Shown: positions 33,801 to 42,809 of the stretch, piece after piece
Layout: each line of letters begins with the position of its first letter
How positions within the stretch are numbered: position 1 is the stretch's first letter
Source: Paenibacillus sp. FSL H8-0048
GTDB taxonomy: Bacteria; Bacillota; Bacilli; Paenibacillales; Paenibacillaceae
Assembly (NCBI RefSeq): GCF_038002825.1
Contig: NZ_JBBODF010000001.1
Location: 4,278,001-4,342,000, forward strand
Reading direction: 5' to 3'
DNA: 64,000 nucleotides
Notes under the pieces: model-generated
What the model was told of the DNA's origin: nothing
The model's database searches: none
Seen by the model: only the letters and a program-made list of their open reading frames with translations
Position numbers and translations under genes: made by a program

Positions 33801-34791
33801 GCAAGGCGAGATTCTTCACCTCTGCGTTCTTATACCCGCAACAGGAGCAAAGCTGACTGCTTGCATAGTGCTTAGGGGCAATAATCAGTTCTCTGCCATA
33901 CCATTGAGCCTTATATTCAAGCATCGAACGGAACATACGCCAAGATACCTCGCTAATCGCTTTTGCAAGTTTGTGATTCTGCATCATATTCTTTACACGT
34001 AAGTCTTCCATCACGATAACTTGGTTTTCGTTTATCATTTTGGCAGACGTTTTATGCAAGAAGTCTTTACGCTGATTCGCTATTTTTTCATGGTGCTTGG
34101 CCACTTTCAGCCTAGCCTTATGACGGTTATGGCTTCCCTTCTTCTTCCGTGATACATCCTTTTGCAGCTTCGCTAACCGCTTTTCAGACGTACGCAAGTA
34201 TTTAGGATTGGATATGATTTCGCCATTTGAAGTGATCGCGAAGTCTTTCAGCCCAAGATCAACGCCAATCTTCGTATGCATGTTGGGCAACTGGACGATA
34301 TCCGTTTCAACCAATACGGAAGCATAATACTTTCCCGTTGGTGTTTTTGAAATCGTGCATGATTTGATCAGCCCCACAAATGGGCGGTGCAGCTTGATAT
34401 TGATGCCCGTTTTTAGCTTTGGAATCTTGAGATATCCATCCTTTATAGCCACTGTTCCCTTTTGGTTATTCGTTGTGAAGCTATGATGATTCGTCTTCTT
34501 GCTCTTGAATTTAGGAAATCCCGTTTTCTTATCACGAAAAAAATTCTTATAAGCCTTGTCTAAATTCAGTTGGGTATTCGCTAAGGCAAGGCTATCGACT
34601 TCTTTCAGCCAGTCGAATTCCTTTTTGTATTGTGCGGGTGTATTCCTCAGCATCGTTTCCGTTTGCTTGTAATGTTCCATTTTATCTGCAAGCATTCTGT
34701 TGTAGATGAAGCGAACGCATCCGAACACTTTAGCGAAGTAGTGTTGTTGCCCATGGCTTGGATAGATACGGTATTTGTAGGCTTTCAGCAA
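33718..34791 (-). CDS. tnpB: RNA-guided endonuclease TnpB (IS605 OrfB)
   Basis: 357 residues and intact. It has an N-terminal HTH_OrfB region, then the split RuvC nuclease with D178 in GVDLGLKDF, E262 in VMEDLRV and D345 in HHDRDVNAAQN. The zinc ribbon has C315/C318 and C335/C338 (CSCCGYKN and CPEC). All catalytic residues are present, so it may be active. In this family TnpB cleaves target DNA guided by omega RNA and promotes element retention. The start is TTG or the first Met-equivalent codon just after the tnpA stop (6-bp gap). Confidence 0.93.
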   Translation of the reverse strand: MLKAYKYRIYPSHGQQHYFAKVFGCVRFIYNRMLADKMEHYKQTETMLRNTPAQYKKEFDWLKEVDSLALANTQLNLDKAYKNFFRDKKTGFPKFKSKKTNHHSFTTNNQKGTVAIKDGYLKIPKLKTGINIKLHRPFVGLIKSCTISKTPTGKYYASVLVETDIVQLPNMHTKIGVDLGLKDFAITSNGEIISNPKYLRTSEKRLAKLQKDVSRKKKGSHNRHKARLKVAKHHEKIANQRKDFLHKTSAKMINENQVIVMEDLRVKNMMQNHKLAKAISEVSWRMFRSMLEYKAQWYGRELIIAPKHYASSQLCSCCGYKNAEVKNLALREWTCPECNVHHDRDVNAAQNLLKLAM

Positions 34792-34797
34792 TGGTGA

Positions 34798-35199
34798 TCA
34801 CCCTTTCACACCTTGGTTTTCGAGGTATTTTTGAATGACGTCTATTGGCGCTTCACCCGTTGTAAGCAAGCAATAGGAGCGTGACCAAAAAGCCTCTTTC
34901 CAAAGTGATTTTCGGAGGGTAGGAAACTCCTTCTTGATCAGCCTAGAGGATGCACTCTTATAAGCGTTGAGAAATTTAGAAATGTCGGTATTAGGATGAG
35001 TTTTCATTAAGATATGAACGTGATCCCTGTCATGATTCCATTCCTGCAAAGTCACATTGTAAGTAGGCTGAATGTATGCAAATATCTCTTTCAGACGTTC
35101 GGATATGGGATCTGTAATGACTTTCCTACGATACTTGATGACTAGAATAAGGTGAAAGTGAAGGGAGAATACTGAATGGTTATTTGAATCTAACTTCAT
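34798..35199 (-). CDS. tnpA: IS200-type Y1 transposase TnpA
   Basis: About 133 residues from the ATG at 35199; a TTG seven codons upstream is possible. It carries the HUH motif (DHVHILMK) and the nucleophilic Tyr in VIQKYLENQ, as needed for single-strand transposition. Length is normal for the family, so it appears intact. It lies directly upstream of tnpB, the usual IS605 arrangement when both genes are in tandem. Confidence 0.9.
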   Translation of the reverse strand: MKLDSNNHSVFSLHFHLILVIKYRRKVITDPISERLKEIFAYIQPTYNVTLQEWNHDRDHVHILMKTHPNTDISKFLNAYKSASSRLIKKEFPTLRKSLWKEAFWSRSYCLLTTGEAPIDVIQKYLENQGVKG

Positions 35200-35425
35200 T
35201 GATTTCACTGACCTTTCCAAGATACGACTGAATACTTTAATTATTGCATCTTAGGCGGTTAGAATCCATGTAGATTAGACCGTTTCTATTCATCCCCCAC
35301 TTAAAGAAGATGGGCGAATTCTGTCAACTGAGGGTTAAACAGACAACCAATCAGCATCGACAGCAGCTAATACTAAAATGTATAATAATCCCAGTGTTTC
35401 GAGATTACATGGGGAGGTAAAAATT

Positions 35426-36346
35426 TTGAAAAAAATATCGCTGGATGAATTTTTGAGATTAAGAAAACTGATTCACCGTAATGCCAGACCGCTAGAATTT
35501 ACAAAATGGAAATATTTATTTGAGAACGGGAGCTGCGGGGAATTCCTTTCGGTTCTATCCAGTTACCAAAATGAGGATGGCGGTTTCGGTTACAACATCG
35601 AGTGTAACAATTGGAACCCTAATTCTTCTCCCTATACAATATGTATAGCGTTGGATTATCTGGACACAGCAGATGATTCTGTTAGCAGTATAAAAGATTT
35701 AGTTATTACGGGTATCATCAAATACCTCGATTCCGGTACATATTTTTTGGATGACGGCTGGGTGGGGATGCAAGGAATCCCTAGCAACAATGATTTCGCA
35801 CATCTGCCATGGTTTCATTTCGACCCAAAGAAAGCCACGGAAGCTGATATTGGAGTAACAAAGAGACTTTCCGATTTTATACTCACATATGCAGACCACA
35901 ACCTTGATATCTACCACAAAGCAGTGGCTTTAAAAGACAAGTATAGGATGTGTGGTCAAATCCTGCTTAACGGTGTACCCGATTATGACCCGGTATTATT
36001 AGAAATGAAATCATTTGATCCTGTAACATGGCCGTTTTGGTTACCATTGCCCGTATATTTTATTGGTTCGCCACAAAGCAGGCATTATCCAGAACTTAAA
36101 CATGTTGCGGATATCAATTTGGATACGATTATTGACACACTACATAATACAAATGAGATTCAAATAGCACCTGAGGAAGAATTAAACGCCTTTGAACATA
36201 ATAACCCGCATCCCGATGGCAAACGTTGGTGTGTCGCTGAACAAGCCATCGGTAATTATTATTGGGGTACTCATCATATTACCTCTGATTTGGATATCTT
36301 GAGGAAGTTTGACAGATTGGATTTTGATCTGCCTATCCACTCATGA
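35426..36346 (+). CDS. hypothetical protein with prenyltransferase/terpenoid-cyclase-like toroid repeats
   Basis: 306 residues from a TTG seven bases after GGGGAGG; a longer frame to 35378 includes the RBS. YQNEDGGFGYNIECNNWNP contains the Gln-x-x-x-Gly-Gly-Phe-Gly signature of alpha/alpha-toroid proteins (squalene/terpene cyclases, protein prenyltransferases, complement-like folds). The DxDD-type cyclase motif is not seen, so enzymatic activity is doubtful. No signal peptide. Base composition is AT-rich compared with neighbours, and it sits just outside the IS605 element, which suggests horizontal gain. No operon partner. Confidence 0.6.
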   Translation: MKKISLDEFLRLRKLIHRNARPLEFTKWKYLFENGSCGEFLSVLSSYQNEDGGFGYNIECNNWNPNSSPYTICIALDYLDTADDSVSSIKDLVITGIIKYLDSGTYFLDDGWVGMQGIPSNNDFAHLPWFHFDPKKATEADIGVTKRLSDFILTYADHNLDIYHKAVALKDKYRMCGQILLNGVPDYDPVLLEMKSFDPVTWPFWLPLPVYFIGSPQSRHYPELKHVADINLDTIIDTLHNTNEIQIAPEEELNAFEHNNPHPDGKRWCVAEQAIGNYYWGTHHITSDLDILRKFDRLDFDLPIHS

Positions 36347-36473
36347 TGAGCAAAAAACGAGGTTGATTGGGTTCGTAATCTTAAATGGCGAATTTAAAAG
36401 GAGGGAAATCGCATCCCTCCTTTAAGCATATTTATATACCGTATCCTATGGAGTTACTTAGCCTCCCTGCTTC

Positions 36474-37703
36474 TCAAGCACCCGCCAGCACCGACAGCAC
36501 CGTCTCCAGCACCACATTCACCCCCATCTCACAATCCTCATAGGAGGTGAGCTCTTCCTCGCAGTGGCTTTTCCCCTTCACACTTGGGACAAAAATCATC
36601 GCCGACGGCAGGAACCCGGCCACGAACTGGGCGTCATGCCCCGCGCCGCTGGCCAGCTTCCGGCTGCTGTAGCCCAGCTTCTGCGTTGCGTCAGTCACCA
36701 GCGCACAGATGTCCGGATCGAACCATACCGTGTCGCGGCCCCACAGCTTCGTCTTCGACACGCTGCAGTCCAGCAGTTCCTCCGGCAAGCCGTGAATGAC
36801 CTCCTCGACCTCCCGGACCACATCCATGTCCTTATGTCTCGCTTCCACGGTGAAGATCACCTTGTTCGGAATCACGGTATGGATATTCGGCAGCACATTC
36901 ATCCGCCCCATCGTGTAGACCAGCTCAGGATCAAGCACGGCCAGCTTGCGGCGCAGCTCCGCAATAATATCCGTAGCGGCAAACAGCGCATCCCGGCGCA
37001 TATCCATCGGCGTAGTCCCGGCATGATCCGATTCCCCGGTCACTTCAATCTCATAGCAGGCCATGCCCACCACACAGTCAACCAGACCGATCTTAAGGTT
37101 CTCCTTCTCCAGCACAGGGCCTTGCTCAATATGCAGCTCCAGATAAGCCGCCGCTTCCCTGATCCGGTTCTCTGCGTCGCCGGCATAGCCGCTGGCCTCC
37201 AGTGCTTCGCCGAAGCTGACGCCCTCCGCGTCCTTCTTCCCCAGCATGGCTGCCTTATCGAACTTGCCGGATAAGACGCCTGAGGCCATCATAGACGGCT
37301 CGAAGCGGGCACCTTCCTCATTGGTGAAGTTCATCACCGTGACAGGCAGCCGGGGCTTAATTCCTTGATCTACCAAGGTTCTCACGACCTCAAGGCCGGC
37401 AATCACCCCCAGCACACCGTCGAATCTGCCACCCTTCTTCACGGTATCCAGATGGGAGCCGATCACGATCGGCGGCCCCTCTTCTCTGCCAGCCAGAGTG
37501 GCATACATATTGCCCATATCATCCACCTTCACGGTCATGCCCAGCTCTTCGCAGCAGGCGGTGAAATAGCCGCGCACCCGCACATCCTGCTCCGACAGCG
37601 ACAGCCGGGTAACTCCGTTATGGTCTGTCCGCCCGAAATCCGCAAAGGCCTCAATGGTATTCTTCAGCCGCTCACCGTTCACCAATAGTTGCTTCACCTG
37701 CAT
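36474..37703 (-). CDS. M20 family amidohydrolase (allantoate amidohydrolase / N-carbamoyl-amino-acid hydrolase)
   Basis: 409 residues, standard for this family. Metal ligands are visible: H84 in GSHLDTV, D95 in GGRFDG, E129/E130 in NEEGARF, H191 in ELHIEQGP and the late His in KSHCEEELT. The dimerisation domain block GESDHAGTTPMDMRRDA is typical of AllC/HyuC enzymes. It likely hydrolyses a carbamoyl or ureido group (allantoate, N-carbamoyl amino acid) in the cytoplasm. No purine-catabolism genes lie beside it, so the substrate is open. Confidence 0.9.
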   Translation of the reverse strand: MQVKQLLVNGERLKNTIEAFADFGRTDHNGVTRLSLSEQDVRVRGYFTACCEELGMTVKVDDMGNMYATLAGREEGPPIVIGSHLDTVKKGGRFDGVLGVIAGLEVVRTLVDQGIKPRLPVTVMNFTNEEGARFEPSMMASGVLSGKFDKAAMLGKKDAEGVSFGEALEASGYAGDAENRIREAAAYLELHIEQGPVLEKENLKIGLVDCVVGMACYEIEVTGESDHAGTTPMDMRRDALFAATDIIAELRRKLAVLDPELVYTMGRMNVLPNIHTVIPNKVIFTVEARHKDMDVVREVEEVIHGLPEELLDCSVSKTKLWGRDTVWFDPDICALVTDATQKLGYSSRKLASGAGHDAQFVAGFLPSAMIFVPSVKGKSHCEEELTSYEDCEMGVNVVLETVLSVLAGA

Positions 37704-37898
37704 CGGCTTATTCCCCCGTTTCCGCTGATATGGAATGATTGCTATCCTTATATGTTAACGAATTCCACCTGTTTGTCATTGTACATACTGTAAAAATTAT
37801 AGGCTGGAGAATTTCCGTTATTTGCTGGCACCTGCGGGGAAGTCTGTTAGAATATGAGACATCAGGATTACATATTGCAGGGCGAGAGGGGTAAAAGC

Positions 37899-38774
37899 AT
37901 GAACACTATTTTACGCAGCAGCCTGGCCGTGGCCGAGATCAGTTCACTCGGTGCTGAGCTGGTCAGCTTCAGAAGAACGGATACAGACACTGAATATATG
38001 TGGAACGGAGACGCCGCTTATTGGACAGGCCGTTCTCCGGTGCTGTTCCCGATGATCGGGGGAGCCGCAGGCGAAGTGGTCCGTGTAGATGGACAGACTT
38101 ATCCGCTGGCCCGGCACGGCTTCGCCAGACGCAACGAATTCACGCTGGTGGAGGCAAGCGAGACGCAAGCGATCTACCGGCTATCGCACAGCGAGGACAC
38201 GCTGGCCAGCTACCCGTACCCGTTCCATCTGTATCTCACCTATAATCTGAACGGCAGCACGCTGGACATCGGCTACAGGGTGGAGAATCCCGGTGAAGGG
38301 GAGATCTTCTTCCAGCTCGGCACCCATCCGGCCTTCAACTGCCCGATTGACGGAGAAGGCAGCTTCACCGACTACTATCTTGAATTTGAGCAGCCGGAGC
38401 GCCTGGAGCGCTTATTCCTGAATGAGAATGGCCTGATCACTCCGGGCCAGAGCGAGACCATGCTAGGCGCGGATAACAAGCTGCCGCTGAACCACGGGAT
38501 GTTCGCACATGATGCCCTTGTGTTCCGCAATGTCCAGTCTAAATCGGTTGCCCTGAAAAGCAAACAGTCTGCTAAGAGCGTAACGGTCGCCTTCACGGGC
38601 TTCCCTGATCTCGGCATCTGGCAGCCGAAGAATGCGCCGTTCGTGTGTATCGAGCCTTGGCATGGCGTGGCCGATCTCGAAGGCTTCACCGGCGATTTCC
38701 GGGAGAAGCAGAATGCCATCTCCCTGCCGCCGGGCGGCCATTTTACCAGCGCGCTGGCGATTACATTTAACTAA
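37899..38774 (+). CDS. aldose 1-epimerase family protein (LacX/YeaD-like)
   Basis: 291 residues from the ATG after GAGAGGGG; 15 upstream codons have no RBS. GalM-superfamily beta-sandwich with SPVLFPMIGGAAGE, the catalytic-type His in ARHGFARRNEF and another in LGTHPAFNCP, and the Glu in CIEPWHGVAD. It should interconvert anomers of an aldose or phosphorylated sugar. It stands alone with its own terminator; no sugar pathway genes directly flank it. Confidence 0.88.
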   Translation: MNTILRSSLAVAEISSLGAELVSFRRTDTDTEYMWNGDAAYWTGRSPVLFPMIGGAAGEVVRVDGQTYPLARHGFARRNEFTLVEASETQAIYRLSHSEDTLASYPYPFHLYLTYNLNGSTLDIGYRVENPGEGEIFFQLGTHPAFNCPIDGEGSFTDYYLEFEQPERLERLFLNENGLITPGQSETMLGADNKLPLNHGMFAHDALVFRNVQSKSVALKSKQSAKSVTVAFTGFPDLGIWQPKNAPFVCIEPWHGVADLEGFTGDFREKQNAISLPPGGHFTSALAITFN

Positions 38775-38788
38775 ATTTCCGCAGGCGA

Positions 38789-38826
38789 AAGGCCGCAGTC
38801 ACCCCATGGTGCTGCGGTCTTTTTAC
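38789..38826 (+). terminator. intrinsic terminator of the epimerase gene
   Basis: GGCCGCAGTCACC pairs imperfectly with GGTGCTGCGGTC around a CCAT loop, followed by TTTTT. Confidence 0.8.
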
Positions 38827-38985
38827 TGCGGAACAGCGGCTTCCCTCCAGGCAGCTCACGCCCCTCCTCAAGCGATAAGTACACTTTAGTAGTATATACA
38901 ACCTTTTGACCCGGATAGTAAGATTATCACAAATATAGTGACGCGTAGACCCGAATCAGAACCGGGAAAGGAAGTGACTGCTCGA

Positions 38986-39975
38986 GTGAAGCCAGAGATA
39001 AGTATTATTGTGCCTATCTACAACGTGGAATTGTACCTGAGGAAGTGTGTGGATTCGATATTGGCGCAGACCTTCCGCAGCTTTGAATTGATTCTGGTCA
39101 ATGACGGATCACCCGATAAGTGCGGCGAGATATGCGAGTATTACAAGGAGCTGGACCCGCGTGTCGTCGTCATTCATAAGCAGAACGGCGGATTGTCCGA
39201 TGCCCGCAACTATGGAATTGATGTGGCAGAGGGCCGGTATATCGGGTTCGTCGACAGCGATGACTGGATTGAACCGGACATGTATGAAGCTCTGCACGGA
39301 CTCATCACCGCCCACAATGCAGATATCGCTGTATGCGGCCATTGCGAGGTACAGGATGATGTCAAGCTGGAAAAGTCCTTCACGCACCAGGTGCGTGTAT
39401 ACGATAATGCGCAAGCCGTTGACAAGCTGCTTGAGGATACCGAGATCCAGAACCTTGCCTGGGATAAGCTGTACAAGGCCGAGCTGTTCAGCCAGGTGAG
39501 ATATCCGGTCGGCCGATATTTCGAGGACATTTTTACCACCTATAAATTATTCCTCCAGGCGAAGAAGACCGTCTCGCTGGACTCCCCCAAATACCTGTAT
39601 CTCAAGCGAAGCGACAGCATCACCGGAGCGATGAACAACCGGAAATATTACGACCGCTTCCGTGCAGCACTGGAGATCTACGAGACGATTCAGGATAAAA
39701 ACTATCCGCTCGCCAAAGAAATCTCGTTATCCCGCACCGTAACCGAAGGCATTGAGCTGTGCAACTTCCAGCTGATTACCGGCGAGACTGCAGTGAACAA
39801 GGAATATCTGGCCGAGCTGGGCGGGTTCCTGAGCAAGCATACCTCCGCGATCCTGCGCAACCGCATCATCCGCCGGGAGATGAAGACCGCAGCCCTGCTT
39901 ATTCTGACCAGCTCCACGGTATACAAAATGCTGTATTATTCCAAACTCCGTTTGAAGGGAAGTAATATGATATGA
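38986..39975 (+). CDS. family 2 glycosyltransferase
   Basis: 329 residues from a GTG (about 12 bases after GGAAAGGAAG); an earlier GTG at 38974 is possible. The GT-A fold is clear: ISIIVPIYNVELYLRKCVDS, LILVNDGSPDKCGEIC, and the metal-binding DSD in GFVDSDDWIEPDMYE. It transfers a sugar from a nucleotide donor to an exopolysaccharide or cell-wall glycan at the cytoplasmic membrane face. First gene of a three-gene operon; the stop overlaps the next start by 4 bp (ATGA). Confidence 0.9.
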   Translation: MKPEISIIVPIYNVELYLRKCVDSILAQTFRSFELILVNDGSPDKCGEICEYYKELDPRVVVIHKQNGGLSDARNYGIDVAEGRYIGFVDSDDWIEPDMYEALHGLITAHNADIAVCGHCEVQDDVKLEKSFTHQVRVYDNAQAVDKLLEDTEIQNLAWDKLYKAELFSQVRYPVGRYFEDIFTTYKLFLQAKKTVSLDSPKYLYLKRSDSITGAMNNRKYYDRFRAALEIYETIQDKNYPLAKEISLSRTVTEGIELCNFQLITGETAVNKEYLAELGGFLSKHTSAILRNRIIRREMKTAALLILTSSTVYKMLYYSKLRLKGSNMI

Positions 39976-41078
39976 GCCAAGCCCTTGAGAAGATCCTGCC
40001 GCTGTCTTTCCGTAATTATGTAAGCAATATTCCCGTCTATCAATATTATAAGGGCTATCTGAGCTACCGGAATGCATATAAAGACAAGACAAAAGCCATT
40101 TACGTCGTCGGCTCCCCCGAGCATGACAATCTGGGCGATCACGCCATCACTTATGCGCAGATGAATTTTTTGCGGAAAGCTTTTCCCGACTATACCCTGA
40201 TTGAGATTGTCGCCAACCGGCTGATGCATAACATGAAGTGCCTGGAGGAATTCTGCACCCCGGAAGATATCTTCGTGCTACAGGGCGGAGGCAACTTCGG
40301 AATCGAGTATTTCCGCGAGGAAGAGGTCCGCCGCAAGATTATCTCCGAATTCCCGAATAACAAAATCATCGTCTTCCCGCAGACCATCTACTTCGGTGAG
40401 ACCGAGCTTGGCCGCGCGGAGTTCAAGAAGACACAGGACCTCTACGGTTCCCATAAGGACCTCACTCTGGTCGCCAGAGAGGCAACGTCGTACGAAATTA
40501 TGAAAGCAGGTTTCAGAAACAACGCAGTGCTGTTAACACCGGACATTGTAATGTCCCTGGATATCACTGATCCTCCCAAGGAGCGCCATGGTGCCCTTCT
40601 GTGCATTAGAGCCGATAAGGAGAGTATTTTCAGCGAGCAGGATAAAAAGGTCATCCAGGAGTACACCTCCAAGCACTACAGCTCCACTACCTTCACGGAT
40701 ACCTGCATCCTCCGCCCTGTCTCCCTGGAAGACCGGGACCACGAGCTGAACACCTTATGGAACCAGTTCAAGGAGGCCGAGGTTGTGATTACGGACCGGC
40801 TGCACGGAATGATTTTTGCTGCGATTACGTCCACGCCTTGTATTGCGCTGGGGAATTACAATTATAAGGTTGTAGGCAGCTACGAATGGATAAAGCATCT
40901 GGGCTATGTGAAATTCACGAACGATGTGAAGCAAATCCCGGCCTTGCTGGAAGAATTGAAGACGATCCAGCGCCCCCGGTACAATAATGAGTTCTCGGTC
41001 CAGCACTACAGCCAGATCATTGAATCCATGGCAAGCAGCAGCGCTGAAGAATCTGCTTCGTCCATCGTTACCGCTTAA
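39972..41078 (+). CDS. polysaccharide pyruvyl transferase family protein
   Basis: 368 residues. Pyruvyl-transferase family blocks: SPEHDNLGDHAITYAQ near the N-terminus, FVLQGGGNFGI, FPQTIYF, and ITDRLHGMIFAAITSTPCIA near the C-terminus. Members (EpsI/EpsO, GumL-like) add pyruvyl ketals to exopolysaccharide sugars using phosphoenolpyruvate. It overlaps the glycosyltransferase gene by 4 bp, so the two are translationally coupled, and it precedes the flippase gene by 41 bp. Confidence 0.9.
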   Translation: MSQALEKILPLSFRNYVSNIPVYQYYKGYLSYRNAYKDKTKAIYVVGSPEHDNLGDHAITYAQMNFLRKAFPDYTLIEIVANRLMHNMKCLEEFCTPEDIFVLQGGGNFGIEYFREEEVRRKIISEFPNNKIIVFPQTIYFGETELGRAEFKKTQDLYGSHKDLTLVAREATSYEIMKAGFRNNAVLLTPDIVMSLDITDPPKERHGALLCIRADKESIFSEQDKKVIQEYTSKHYSSTTFTDTCILRPVSLEDRDHELNTLWNQFKEAEVVITDRLHGMIFAAITSTPCIALGNYNYKVVGSYEWIKHLGYVKFTNDVKQIPALLEELKTIQRPRYNNEFSVQHYSQIIESMASSSAEESASSIVTA

Positions 41079-41119
41079 GATAAGCACAAGACACTCTCTG
41101 TAGCGAGGAAGCGATCTGT

Positions 41120-42634
41120 TTGAAAACCAATATTAAACTTGCTGCAATCATAACCTATGCTTCCGTATTTTTAGGCGTTGTCATCTCCCTGGGCTCGACG
41201 CCATTCATTGTGTCGACCCTGGGGAAATCCGAATATGGATTATTCGCGCTGGTGAACTCCATCATCGCCTATATCGTCCTGCTGGATCTGGGCTTCGGCA
41301 GCGCGGTCATCCGCTTCAATGCGAAATACATCTCTGAGAATGACTCTGCAGGCCAGCGCAATATCAACGGAATGTTCCTGCTGCTCTTCTCAGCCATCGG
41401 ACTCCTCTCCTTACTTGCCAGTGTGATTCTGGTGTTCAATTTCGATTCGATCTTCAGCAGCCTCGATGCAGCTGAGCTCGGCATTCTGAAGACCATATTC
41501 ATCATTGCCGCCATCAATGTGGCTGTCTCGTTCCCGCTGAATATCTTCAGCTCGATCATTACGGCCTATGAGCGGTTCGTCTATCTCAAAATCATCAACC
41601 TGATCCGCGTCGTCCTGTCTCCGGCCATGATGGTGCTGGTCCTGCTGCTGGACTTCAGATCGACAGGAATGGTCACTGTTGCGCTTGTGCTGAACCTGGC
41701 AATCGGCGTGATTAATGTGGTCTTTTGCCGGACCAAGCTGAACTTGAAGGTCAGATTCCACGGCTTCGATACCAAGCTGTTCAAAGAGATCTTCAGCTAT
41801 TCATCGTATATCTTATTGTCGTCGATTGCCTTTCAAATCTATACGAATGCTGATCCGCTGATCATCGGGATGTTCCTCGGAGCTACGCCCATCGCCGTCT
41901 TCGCCATCGCTGCCCAGCTCAACACGTATATTCTCAACTTCTCCAATGTGCTGGCCAGCTTCTATCTGCCGAAGCTCACCAAGATGATCGTCAAGGGTGC
42001 AGATCAGGCGGCCCTAATGCTGGAGCTGGTCAAAATAGGCAGAATCCAGGCGCTGATCGTAGGCTACATCGTCTCGGGCTTCGTATTATTCGGACAGAGC
42101 TTCATTCTGATCTGGCTTGGCCCGGATTACAAATATGCATACACGGTTGCGCTGATCATCATCATTCCCCAGATCACATCGATTGTGCAATCGCTGTTCG
42201 CCACCATGCTGGAAGCGATGAATATGCACCGGGTGAAGGCCTTCATTTATTTCTCTGTTGCTATTCTGAAGGTGGCCTTAACCTTCTGGTTCATCCGGAT
42301 CTGGGGGATTACAGGCTGTGCCATTGCTACGGCTATCGGGATGATCATCAATGTATGCCTGAATAATGTGTACTACAAATATAAATTGAAGTTCGATATT
42401 CTTCACTTCTGGCTGCAGATCATCCGCGTCTTCATTCCGGTGGTGCTGCTGACCGGTGCGTGCGGGTTCCTGCTTAGCTTCGTGAGCATCACTTCTTACG
42501 TGTACCTGGGTATGTATGTCATCCTCTACTCCCTCATCTATGTGCTGACCATGTGGCTGTTCGGACTGAACGGGGCAGAGAAGCAGATGGTGGCCGGACC
42601 GGTGAGAAAAGTGGCTCTGCGGAGTCAGGCCTAG
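41120..42634 (+). CDS. polysaccharide flippase (Wzx-like, MOP superfamily)
   Basis: 504 residues from a TTG after GAGGAAG. About 12-14 membrane helices run through the protein; the opening IITYASVFLGVVISLGSTPF is typical of oligosaccharide flippases. It would move a lipid-linked repeat unit across the membrane. With the glycosyltransferase and pyruvyl transferase it forms a minimal exopolysaccharide or teichuronic-type operon; no polymerase or other glycosyltransferases are present here, so the pathway must use genes elsewhere. Confidence 0.9.
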   Translation: MKTNIKLAAIITYASVFLGVVISLGSTPFIVSTLGKSEYGLFALVNSIIAYIVLLDLGFGSAVIRFNAKYISENDSAGQRNINGMFLLLFSAIGLLSLLASVILVFNFDSIFSSLDAAELGILKTIFIIAAINVAVSFPLNIFSSIITAYERFVYLKIINLIRVVLSPAMMVLVLLLDFRSTGMVTVALVLNLAIGVINVVFCRTKLNLKVRFHGFDTKLFKEIFSYSSYILLSSIAFQIYTNADPLIIGMFLGATPIAVFAIAAQLNTYILNFSNVLASFYLPKLTKMIVKGADQAALMLELVKIGRIQALIVGYIVSGFVLFGQSFILIWLGPDYKYAYTVALIIIIPQITSIVQSLFATMLEAMNMHRVKAFIYFSVAILKVALTFWFIRIWGITGCAIATAIGMIINVCLNNVYYKYKLKFDILHFWLQIIRVFIPVVLLTGACGFLLSFVSITSYVYLGMYVILYSLIYVLTMWLFGLNGAEKQMVAGPVRKVALRSQA

Positions 42635-42648
42635 TCTGCATCCTCCAA

Positions 42649-42706
42649 GAAGAAAGATAAGGAATTTTTATTGCGCGGCGCGATGCATATAAATTCTTAT
42701 TCTTTG
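42649..42706. repeat. possible divergent relative of the 100-bp dispersed element
   Basis: GATAAG followed about 30 bp later by GCATATAAATTCTTAT resembles the right half of elements A-C, which have ATAAGTTAT and ACATATAAATTCTTAT. It folds as an imperfect hairpin. The left half is missing. Confidence 0.3.
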
Positions 42707-42752
42707 AACCCAGGCGCTGCCTTTCATTGTTCCTGCTTCCACCTGCACTGCA

Positions 42753-42800
42753 ATCAGCAAACAAGCCTCTGCAGGCTTCCGCAGAGGCTTGTTTGCTGAT
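42753..42800. terminator. bidirectional terminator, perfect 20-bp stem
   Basis: ATCAGCAAACAAGCCTCTGC is followed by AGGCTTCC and its exact reverse complement. It lies between the flippase gene (plus) and the threonine aldolase gene (minus) and ends 10 bp from the latter's stop. The AAACAA/TTGTTT part of the stem can act as the U-tract in both directions. Confidence 0.85.
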
Positions 42801-42809
42801 CTGTCAGAG

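Larger units (their letters stand above)
33613..35322 (-). mobile_element. IS200/IS605-family insertion sequence
   Basis: It encodes Y1 transposase TnpA and RNA-guided nuclease TnpB in tandem on the minus strand. The TnpB side has a hairpin CCACCT-AAG-AGGTGG (33625-33639) and appears to end at GTTCAC (33613-33618, minus strand). The TnpA side has a hairpin around 35298-35313 (CCCATCTT with AAGTGGG). TTGAC lies just outside (35323-35327) and may be the target motif. Ends are estimated from hairpins; there is no target duplication, as expected for this family. Confidence 0.8.
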
